From an uncultured Methanoregula sp. (GTDB lineage: Archaea > Halobacteriota > Methanomicrobia > Methanomicrobiales > Methanospirillaceae), in assembly GCF_963678795.1 (NCBI RefSeq), contig NZ_OY787452.1:372001-436000 (forward strand): a DNA stretch of 64,000 nt. Reading direction: 5' to 3'. The position numbers and the translations under genes were made by a program. Below the pieces are notes generated by a model. It did no database searches and was not told the DNA's origin. It saw nothing but the letters and a program-made list of their open reading frames with translations. Each line of letters starts with the position of its first letter. Position 1 is the stretch's first letter. Positions 49,374-55,558 of this stretch are shown one piece after another.

Positions 49374-50735
49374 TCCCGTCTGCTCTTTCTTTGGCTTGGT
49401 TGAAAGGGCATACCGGGAGGATTTGCCGGAACCCGTCCGGACCAGTACACCTTTGTTTATCAGGGTAGTCAAATCGGAAAGTGCGGTTCTCGGAGAGACT
49501 GATACCAGATCCTGATATTCGCGTTTGGAAACGCTCCCCTGTTTCCGCAGACTGGGGATAGCCTGAAGTTGCCGTTCAGAAAGTCCCAGCTTCGCGAGAT
49601 ATTCCTCGGTAAAGAGATCCTTGCGCATCGTCAGGGCGAGACTCCATGCATCGGTCCGGAATTCCGGCTCGGGAAGCCCAGCGTCTGCAAACGATGTGAG
49701 GATCCTCTGGATACCGGAACCGTACCGCTCGATATACCCGGCGAGATAGAAGATCCTCGCGATCAGCGGATTACGGGGGATGGACTGGGGTTGTGCCTTC
49801 AGCTGCTCGATTGACAGCCCTTTCGGCAGGCCCCCCGGATTATGGAACCAGATCTCATCATCATAGATTTTTATCATGATCTGCTCGTTCTTCCTGAAAT
49901 AATCCCGGTGGACCAGTGCATTCATGAGCGCTTCACGAAGGGCTGGGAGCGGGTAATCCCAATGTTCCTTGCGCTCCGGTGTTTCGCCCGAAATCTCGTA
50001 ACGCACATTGATAAAATTCCTGAGCGCTTCTTCGCCATCGCTGAGCTGGTGGAAAAGGTTCCCGTCAATCCAGCGGTCCCCTATGATGGTAGCGCCATCT
50101 TTGAACCTGCCGATGCGAAGCACAGCATCCGACAGATACGTGTCCTGTTTTTTCCCGAAGAGCAGGAACGCCCCGTTAGTCAGTTGATCCCCGGTCATAA
50201 GGCCGAGCCGCGTGAGTATCGCTGCAACCGGCTCGCGCTCATCGGCAGCGGGGAGCCGTCCGGCACTTTTTGCCAGCCGCACGAAGAGTCGGACCGTTTC
50301 TTCGTCAATATCCGCAAGTCCGTGCTGCGAGGTAAGGCTGTCCCATTCAATCCCTGATATGAGGAATTCTTTGAGTTCTTCGATGTCCATCATCCGCGTG
50401 GTGTTTCCCACCCGCGTGTAATACCGGCCTTCGTAGGCTACCGGTGCTTTACTCTTCTTCACCTCGATCCGGACCAGGGTTTTCCCTTCGCACTTGACCG
50501 GCTCGATAACGGGGTGGATTGCAAGTTTGTTGACAATGGTATCAGAGAGTTCCTTGAGATCGGCGTTTGAGCAGCGGTACCCGGTGATCTCTTTTTTGTC
50601 AGATACGCCAATGAACACGACTCCCCCGTTGGTATTGGCAAACGCAGATAATGTCTTGAAGAGTGCGGGATTCGGTTTTTCTTTGAATTCGAGTTCCCGC
50701 GTTTCGATTTCGTTGAGAAGTTTGTCAAGGGTCAT
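49365..50735 (-). CDS. AlbA_2/schlafen-type ATP-binding transcriptional regulator
   Basis: A 456-residue protein. The N-terminal AlbA_2 domain has ELEFKEKPNPALFKTLSAFANTNGGVVFIGVSDKKEITG and VKKSKAPVAYEGRYYTRVGNTTRMM (about 12-120). A GHKL/HATPase_c-4-like domain follows: PLPALREALMNALVHRDYFRKNEQIMIKIYDDEIWFHNPGGLP and RYGSGIQRIL (about 260-345). A C-terminal winged-helix has LGLSERQLQAIPSLRKQGSVSKREYQDLVSVSPRTALSDLTTL. Operator-like repeats lie 86-150 nt upstream, suggesting autoregulation. Confidence 0.88.
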   Translation of the reverse strand: MTLDKLLNEIETRELEFKEKPNPALFKTLSAFANTNGGVVFIGVSDKKEITGYRCSNADLKELSDTIVNKLAIHPVIEPVKCEGKTLVRIEVKKSKAPVAYEGRYYTRVGNTTRMMDIEELKEFLISGIEWDSLTSQHGLADIDEETVRLFVRLAKSAGRLPAADEREPVAAILTRLGLMTGDQLTNGAFLLFGKKQDTYLSDAVLRIGRFKDGATIIGDRWIDGNLFHQLSDGEEALRNFINVRYEISGETPERKEHWDYPLPALREALMNALVHRDYFRKNEQIMIKIYDDEIWFHNPGGLPKGLSIEQLKAQPQSIPRNPLIARIFYLAGYIERYGSGIQRILTSFADAGLPEPEFRTDAWSLALTMRKDLFTEEYLAKLGLSERQLQAIPSLRKQGSVSKREYQDLVSVSPRTALSDLTTLINKGVLVRTGSGKSSRYALSTKPKKEQTGNT

Positions 50736-50820
50736 GAGCGGAGGGTCCCGGAGCTTTGTACTAAGTTAGGGTTTTCTTTCTTTTTCTGGTTGTTGCTCTG
50801 GTCGGGGAGATCTCCATGCT

Positions 50821-50885
50821 TTGTGTCTCACCAATGATACACAAGAGACTGTTGTGTATCACATTACTGTTTTTATGATACACAA
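50821..50885. promoter_or_regulatory. Four-site operator array TGATACACAA upstream of the AlbA_2 regulator
   Basis: TGATACACAA at 50835-50844 and 50876-50885, its reverse TTGTGTATCA at 50852-50861, and a one-mismatch reverse copy TTGTGTCTCA at 50821-50830. Sites 2 and 3 form a perfect 10-nt inverted repeat with a 7-nt spacer. The sites lie 86 nt and more upstream of ATG 50735. Confidence 0.6.
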
Positions 50886-50910
50886 TGAGGACCATCCGGA
50901 AAGAAAAGGG

Positions 50911-51349
50911 GAGCCGGTCGCAGAGCGGTGCGAGCACGGCGAAGTCGTGCGAAGCGTGCGACGCGGGCGGCGATCTGCTGCAGCTCGGTTGGCATGCAGA
51001 CGCTCGGTCATGTTCGTCTTCACGGGCTCGCGCCCGTTCCGCTCACATCACCTCGCTGTTTTCCGGAGTTTCCTGTTGGTGGGATGACGCCCCTGGCTTG
51101 TCGCGCTGCTCCGGCGCCAGCGGCTGCCCCGGCCCGCTCCTCACACCATGCTCCGCATAGTGTTCGTCGCTGTTGATGCGAAAACGTAGACGCTCAGTGA
51201 CTCGCTCGCACGACGCACAGGGGGCTCGGACTCGCCGCTGATGCGGCTCCTTACCTTCGCGCCCCTGTCGCGGTGCTCGCTCGGGCCGCTGGGCCCCGGA
51301 CCCGCCGCCCGCTTCGCTCCTCCCGCCCTTGAAAGGGACGGGCAGTCAT
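50911..51349. repeat. Left arm of large inverted repeat flanking the ArdC cassette
   Basis: Reverse complement of 54020-54466 with gaps. The inner 41 nt (51309-51349) match 54020-54060 at every base. A second block near 51129-51203 (containing TCACACCATGCTCCGCAT and AAAACGTAGACGCTCAGTGA) is almost unchanged in the other arm. The outer end GAGCCGGTC (50911-50919) matches GACCGGCTC (54458-54466). Very GC-rich and full of short stems. No long frame is conserved between the arms, so it appears noncoding. Confidence 0.75.
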
Positions 51350-51390
51350 AGCGATAGGAACGGAGGTCGGTTTCAGGGCAGGGGAGGGAA

Positions 51391-51546
51391 GACAAAGCGA
51401 CGGTTACCGGACGCATCAGCGGACGGTCGCTCGCTTTGTCGGGCGGGTCCAACCGAAGCGATCGCGTACCAACAGAACCCCGAGAGGGCGGGTAATGGTC
51501 ACACGGCGCGGTTACGGGACGCATCAGCGGCCTGTCGCGCTGTGTG
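51391..51546. ncRNA. Two covarying hairpins with shared loop (candidate structured RNA or DNA)
   Basis: Hairpin 1: GACAAAGCGA (51391-51400) pairs with TCGCTTTGTC (51431-51440). Hairpin 2: CACACGGCGCG (51500-51510) pairs with CGCGCTGTGTG (51536-51546), one G-T. The loops are nearly the same (GGTTAC, GGACGCATCAGCGG, TGTCGC or GGTCGC) although the stems differ, so pairs changed together at three positions. Inside each loop CGC-ATCA-GCG forms a small tetraloop. The same tetraloop occurs in both inverted-repeat arms with other stems (51234-51247, 54121-54134). Confidence 0.55.
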
Positions 51547-51678
51547 CCTGGGCGGGCCTTGCGTAAAAATAAAATTTAATTCTGCGCAATTGCCTTATTT
51601 CTCAAATCGGACAACGCACCGCTTTTACTTTCACCCTGCGCATGGCGGAGACATATAAGCGCTAACGTCGATGGATGT

Positions 51679-52047
51679 ATGGTGAAAAACACCATGACTC
51701 CAACAACAAAAACAGATGTAAAGTTCGAGCACATAGGGGCAGCCCGCCTCTATAACGGCTCGGTCCGTATCGATGTTAAGACCATGCAGGCGGTTATCCC
51801 CGCTGGAGAAGTCCGCAGGCTCGAAGACCACTGGCCCGCGCCAGTCTTTGACATATCGGACGTTATGAAAAACGCGGACGCTGCCCCGGTCGGGAAGGCA
51901 TGGATCACCCGGTCCGGTAAAGCCGTGATGATCTCGATTAACGATGTGCAGTACGTCTCCCCGCTCGCACAGGTAAAAGGGATGCTCAAGGGCGAGCGGA
52001 AATATGCGAACGTCTCGACAATGCAGCCCGTCGGGGTGACCGCATGA
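51679..52047 (+). CDS. Small hypothetical protein of the ArdC cassette
   Basis: A 122-residue protein. ATG 51679 fits a leaderless transcript from the TATA box at 51650-51657; ATG 51694 is an alternative. The segment GKAWITRSGKAVMISINDVQYVSPLAQVKGMLKGE aligns with GSAYLSPSGRAVILAMGRQRYMVPRDKFLAVALGE of the replication-operon protein at 28496, so the two are paralogues. Its stop overlaps the ardC start by 4 nt. Confidence 0.65.
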   Translation: MVKNTMTPTTKTDVKFEHIGAARLYNGSVRIDVKTMQAVIPAGEVRRLEDHWPAPVFDISDVMKNADAAPVGKAWITRSGKAVMISINDVQYVSPLAQVKGMLKGERKYANVSTMQPVGVTA

Positions 52048-52955
52048 AAGCCGCTGACGTAAAAGCACAGATCAACGAGAGGATCATAAAATCCCTCTCG
52101 GAGGGAAAGATCCCCTGGCTCAAACCATGGACGGAGAACGGCCCGCGCAACCTCTTCAGCGGCAGGGCATACACCGGGCTGAACCGGTTGATTCTCGGAC
52201 TCAGCCCCTATCCTCTCCCTTTTTGGGCAACCTATCGCCAGTATCTCGCCGCAGGGCTTCAGGTCCAGAAGGGTGAGCACGGCACCGGGATTATCTACGC
52301 AGGCCGGACCGTGAAGACCGACACGAAGACCGATGAGAACGGCAAGGAGACCGAGAACAAAAAACAAATCCGGTTCCTGAAAGCCTTCGTTGTTTTCAAT
52401 ATCACACAGACTGATTATCAGGAAAAGGGCTACAAGATCCCGGACCTGAAAGAGAACGCCCACCTTCTCGGATGCGATGCAGTTATTCAGGACTACACGG
52501 GCCGGCACTCAATACGGGTTACGGTGGGAAACCGTGCCGCCTACTCCCCGCAGATGGATATCATCACCTGCCCGGAGATCGGCCAGTTCAGAACCTCCGA
52601 ATACTATTATGCGACGATGTTCCACGAGTGCATTCATTCCACCGGGCCCCGGCTCGACCGGTTCAAGAGAACCGATCCGGTCTGTTTCGGGTCCGACAAT
52701 TACGGACGCGAGGAACTGGTCGCCGAGATCGGGAGTGCCTACCTGGCTGCGCTCACCGGCATCGACTCAACGGGGATAATTCAAAATCAGGCGGCATACC
52801 TCCAGAACTGGGCAACGGCGATCAAGGCTGATGCGGATCTCGTGATGTATGCAGCCGGCAGGGCAGAGAAGGCAGCGGATTTCATGATCGGGGCTCCTGC
52901 CCCGGTTCCCACCGGCGCAACCGTAACAGATGCGGCGGACGGGGTGACGGCATGA
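52044..52955 (+). CDS. ardC: ArdC-like anti-restriction protein with zincin-like domain
   Basis: A 303-residue protein. The N-terminal ssDNA-binding DUF1738 region has INERIIKSLSEGKIPWLKPW and GRAYTGLNRLIL, WATYRQYLAAGLQVQKGEHGTGIIY, and FVVFNITQTDY (about 8-145). The metallopeptidase part has the H-E-x-x-H motif in MFHECIHSTGPRLDR (near 195) and the third-ligand region REELVAEIGSAYLAAL. ArdC protects incoming plasmid DNA against type I and type II restriction in bacteria. It fits a mobile element that also carries its own defence. Coupled to both neighbours by 4-nt overlaps. Confidence 0.88.
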   Translation: MKAADVKAQINERIIKSLSEGKIPWLKPWTENGPRNLFSGRAYTGLNRLILGLSPYPLPFWATYRQYLAAGLQVQKGEHGTGIIYAGRTVKTDTKTDENGKETENKKQIRFLKAFVVFNITQTDYQEKGYKIPDLKENAHLLGCDAVIQDYTGRHSIRVTVGNRAAYSPQMDIITCPEIGQFRTSEYYYATMFHECIHSTGPRLDRFKRTDPVCFGSDNYGREELVAEIGSAYLAALTGIDSTGIIQNQAAYLQNWATAIKADADLVMYAAGRAEKAADFMIGAPAPVPTGATVTDAADGVTA

Positions 52956-53212
52956 CCTCAATTTACGATGCCATGCCGATCAAGGTTCTCGAAGAACTCG
53001 AACGCATCGAGATCGCAATACCCGACATAGAACGCCGGGCCTTCATGCTGCAGGCCGATGCGCAGGATCTCCGCTATAGACACGATGAGATTGTCAATTC
53101 GTGGAAACTCCGGGCAGAGCGGGAGGGCCTCGATAACCTGATCGCAGAACGGCACCGCCTTGATATGATCGCATGGTATTGTGATCCGCTGCCGTGCAGG
53201 GGGCGGGCATGA
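52952..53212 (+). CDS. Small coiled-coil protein of the ArdC cassette
   Basis: An 86-residue, charged, mostly helical protein (IKVLEELERIEIAIPDIERRAFMLQADAQDLRYRHDEIVNSWKLRAEREGLDNLIAERHRLDMIAWY). It overlaps ardC at the start (ATGA) and the DUF6876-like gene at the end (ATGATGA region). Probably a partner of a neighbour. No family recognised. Confidence 0.65.
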   Translation: MTSIYDAMPIKVLEELERIEIAIPDIERRAFMLQADAQDLRYRHDEIVNSWKLRAEREGLDNLIAERHRLDMIAWYCDPLPCRGRA

Positions 53213-53577
53213 TGATCTCGGCGATGGATCTGAAATCATCCCTCTCCCATTTTACTGGGACGACCCGGTATATTCGCGACCCGTTCACTGGTCTTATGCA
53301 CACGGACGGGATCGAGCACCTGGCCGAACGTGCGGGGGCACAGTGGCTGATCTCCGATATCGGCGCAGTATTCCGCCATCACCCGGGCATCAAAGGGATC
53401 CCGTTTCAGCTCTGGACCCTGACCGTCAGTGAGGATAATACAGCAGTCCTGACCTGCCGGGAAGACTGCGACATGCCGGTGATCTACGAGCAGAAATATG
53501 AGTACACCGATTTCCCGGTTGGGACCTGGAAGATGTACCTTATTGACTGCGTGCTGATGGTTCCCTCGGAGTACTGA
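53209..53577 (+). CDS. DUF6876-like protein
   Basis: A 122-residue protein from ATG 53209, overlapping the previous stop. It has LSHFTGTTRYIRDPFTGLMHTDGIEHLAERAGAQWLISDIGAVF, which matches my memory of DUF6876 proteins common on plasmids, followed by FQLWTLTVSEDNTAVLTCREDCDMPVIYEQKYEYTDFPVGTWKMYLIDCVLMVPSEY. The family function is unknown; it is frequently near ArdC-like genes (to be checked). Confidence 0.7.
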   Translation: MMISAMDLKSSLSHFTGTTRYIRDPFTGLMHTDGIEHLAERAGAQWLISDIGAVFRHHPGIKGIPFQLWTLTVSEDNTAVLTCREDCDMPVIYEQKYEYTDFPVGTWKMYLIDCVLMVPSEY

Positions 53578-53585
53578 GGGATACG

Positions 53586-53708
53586 ATGATCAGCCGGCGT
53601 GAACTCTGGGAGTACCGGAAAAAACGATCAACCATTTTTGGAATGTGGAAAAGTCTGATCTGGTGGTTACACCGGATAAAGAAAAAAATCATTTTTCGTT
53701 GCAGGTAA
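53586..53708 (+). CDS. Very small basic tryptophan-rich protein, 40 residues
   Basis: ATG 53586 to TAA 53708 encodes MISRRELWEYRKKRS, then TIFGMWKSLIWWLHRI and a basic tail. GAGGGAT lies just before. It follows the DUF6876-like gene by 8 nt and is probably the last gene of the cassette. The alternating Trp and Lys/Arg suggest nucleic-acid or membrane contact. It could be chance, as it is short. Confidence 0.45.
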   Translation: MISRRELWEYRKKRSTIFGMWKSLIWWLHRIKKKIIFRCR

Positions 53709-53817
53709 AACGGTGGCCCGGACAGGGACACCATGACTCCAATCAAGAGCCCTGCCCGGGTTAGTACACTATCGACGCCCGGCATTATCTTTTTTGGCAA
53801 AGTTGGCCCACCCCGAA

Positions 53818-53978
53818 GGCTCGCGCGACGGGCCCGCCCTGCGGTCCCGTATCCGGCTCGCCTTCTTCCCGCCCCCGCCGCGCTCCCGTGTGCCTGTCCT
53901 GTTGGCCCGTCCTGATCTTCCTGGGCCCGCCCGATGCTCGCGCGACACGGCGATGGTCGCCGTGTTCCGGCTCGCATC
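53818..53978. ncRNA. Two covarying two-tier hairpins (candidate structured RNA or DNA)
   Basis: Unit A (53818-53862): outer GGC/GCC, constant TCGCGCG, inner stem ACGGGcCCGC (53828-53837) with GCGGtCCCGT (53841-53850), constant ATCCGGCTCG. Unit B (53933-53978): outer GATGC/GCATC, constant TCGCGCG, inner ACACGGCGA (53945-53953) with TCGCCGTGT (53957-53965), constant TTCCGGCTC. Flanks are alike while both stems change in a paired way. Their spacing is 115 nt, close to the 109 nt of the left pair. Confidence 0.5.
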
Positions 53979-54019
53979 CACCCACCCCCAACCGGAAACC
54001 TTACCCCGTGGTTATCCTA

Positions 54020-54466
54020 ATGACTGCCCGTCCCTTTCAAGGGCGGGAGGAGCGAAGCGGGAGGCGGGTCGTGGCCGCAGTGGCCCGAACGAGCGCCGCT
54101 TCAGGGTGCGAAGGTAACGAGATGCATCAGCATCGAGTCCGAGCCCCTGATGCGTCGCGCGAGTGAGTCACTGAGCGTCTACGTTTTCGCATCAACAGCG
54201 ACGAACACGATGCGGAGCATGGTGTGAGGAGCGGGCCGGACAGCAAGCCCCGCCGCGAGCCTGCGAGCAAGGGGGTGCGTCTTCGTCTGCCCGATCGACC
54301 GAAGAAAAGCAGCGAGGTGATGTGAAGCGAGCCGGAGCCTCAGCGAGGACGAGTGAACATGACCGAGCGTCTTCATATCTCCCGATCAGCTGAGGGAGGA
54401 TCGCCGCCCCGCTCCGCACGCTTCGTGCACCTGCGGCGCACTCGCACATGCTACGCGGACCGGCTC
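54020..54466. repeat. Right arm of large inverted repeat flanking the ArdC cassette
   Basis: Inverted counterpart of 50911-51349. Identical inner 41 nt; strong conservation around 54159-54239; conserved outer end. Differences elsewhere include insertions of up to about 20 nt. It contains the ATCA tetraloop hairpin GATGC-ATCA-GCATC (54121-54134), whose partner in the left arm is GCCGC-ATCA-GCGGC read on the other strand. Confidence 0.75.
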
Positions 54467-54584
54467 TGTCGTGAATCCTGAATTTCTATCCCTGATGCTG
54501 ATTTTAATATCTCATGCGCGAAATGGAATAGGACAAATTTTCTTTATGGAAATTTGCCGAGTGTAGTTAACTAAATCTTCATAG

Positions 54585-54657
54585 ACCCCCGTAGTGTAGC
54601 GGTCAATCATGCAGGACTTTGGATCCGGCGACACCAGTTCGAATCTGGTCGGGGGTA
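54585..54657 (+). tRNA. tRNA-Gln (anticodon TTG)
   Basis: A 73-nt cloverleaf: acceptor ACCCCCG (54585-54591) with CGGGGGT (54650-54656), discriminator A, T arm ACCAG-TTCGAAT-CTGGT (54633-54649), anticodon loop CTTTGGA (54617-54623) with TTG at 54619-54621. No CCA is encoded. The anticodon stem CAGGA/TCCGG has one A-G mismatch at its second pair. Its first 15 nt and upstream region recur at 25185-25284, so it is the probable integration target and right boundary of the element. Confidence 0.9.
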
Positions 54658-54739
54658 TGCAGAGCGAGAAAAACGGTAAAATATGCCATTTTCGATAAAA
54701 TAACTCCAAATTTCTCGTTTTCTGGTTTTTATTGACTTT

Positions 54740-54860
54740 GTTTCGAAATGGTTTTCACCACATAATTTTCCCCGCCCGGCACCCGAAGAAGAAGACAGAA
54801 CGCGGATATGAAGGTCGGTTTTTTCTGGGTCCTCTAAAAAGCAGAGGAGATTTTAAGGAA
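54740..54860. repeat. Noncoding repeat R, partial copy 3
   Basis: Matches only the last third of repeat R: CCACATAATTTTCCCC against CCACATATTTTCCCC of copy 1, GCGGATATGAAGGTC against GCGATTATGAAGGTC of copy 2, then TTTTTTC. It lies just to the right of tRNA-Gln and runs into the gene fragment. Confidence 0.55.
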
Positions 54861-54870
54861 ATCATTGATC

Positions 54871-55025
54871 GCGCTCGGGCAGACACGGATGCAGCGATCA
54901 AAGCGTCTGGGAAGAACGGGCCGGTGAAGAAAGCCTTCTGGACATTCTTTATCTCAATGGCACGGCGGGTTCTTGCCCGGTCCGCGGACTTGGACTTGGC
55001 AACAGCTCAGCAGATTGTCAGGTAA
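54871..55025 (+). pseudogene. Fragment of the element's membrane-protein gene
   Basis: Encodes ADTDAAIKASGKNGPVKKAF, then WTFFISMARRVLARSADLD and LATAQQIVR, which matches the C-terminal about 52 residues of the membrane protein at 47280-47864 (ADADAAIEAFGKNEQVKKVF and ATAQQIVGL). The N-terminal three quarters are missing and the reading frame opens in repeat R. The order repeat-then-gene is the reverse of that at 47280-48205. Best read as debris of an earlier or rearranged element at the same tRNA. Confidence 0.7.
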
Positions 55026-55558
55026 ATTACGGGAATGGAGGGATAATCGTATGAGTTATTTTTCCCGGCAATCCGCCAAGCCCCCTCCGGACCCCTTGTA
55101 AAAATCCGGACCCATATCGGGCCCCGTTGTACGAGTTTTGCCTCTCCCCCCTTTTTCGCAGAGGTAATGAAATGGAAAAGCACGGTAATTTGTCCGGAAC
55201 AAATCACTATTCTCCGACGGGAATTGGGGAGGTAATGTGTAGCAATGTTCCAGGACCCGATCCCGGAACGTATCCTGTGGGGGGAAACGGTCTGGACCGG
55301 CTGGGGGTGTTCCGGGTAAAGCAGGTGGCGGAAGCCCCTGGGGGAGAATGAAACTATAAAAAAGCACTCATGTCCCACCCTGATCCTGGTGGAACGTGTT
55401 TCTAGGGCCCCATATGCACAGGAGATTTCCTTAGGTGCGGATGGTGACAGAACCCCCGGATTTTAAACGATTATCGGGTCGGGGATCTGTTCCGGAGCCG
55501 GTGCCGGGTCAGAAAAAAACAGAATCAGAAAAAAATGATTTGCCGTGTGTTTTATGAA
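55026..55558. other. Intergenic region right of the element
   Basis: About 530 nt. The first 20 nt still resemble the sequence after the membrane-protein gene. Short frames such as 55127-55351 have no ribosome site or recognisable content. An A-rich stretch near 55510-55535 may terminate transcription of the converging DUF2070 gene. Nothing else is seen. Confidence 0.5.

Larger units (their letters stand above)
50736..51678. other. Intergenic region holding operators, left structured arm and paired hairpins
   Basis: About 940 nt without a supported gene. In order: operator array (50821-50885), left inverted-repeat arm (50911-51349), two covarying hairpins (51391-51440, 51500-51546), then AT-rich sequence with a TATA box ACATATAA at 51650-51657 that suits a leaderless start at 51679. 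Confidence 0.65.
53709..54584. other. Intergenic region holding right hairpins, right structured arm and tRNA promoter
   Basis: About 880 nt without a supported gene: two covarying hairpins (53818-53978), right inverted-repeat arm (54020-54466), then the upstream region of tRNA-Gln (54500-54584) that resembles 25185-25269. Confidence 0.65.

Noticed and set aside
50928..51658. Frames of 80-127 codons inside the left arm and hairpin region
   Set aside because: Arg/Ser/Ala-rich shadow translations that are not conserved in the other inverted arm; the conserved signal is at the structure level.
53540..54449. Frames of 65-145 codons across the right hairpins and arm
   Set aside because: Same reason: GC-rich noncoding structured sequence; no homologous product from the left arm.
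25336..54584. Conjugative element or tailed provirus
   Set aside because: No VirB4/TraG-like ATPase, relaxase, terminase, portal or capsid gene was recognised, so an integrative plasmid-like element is the safer reading.
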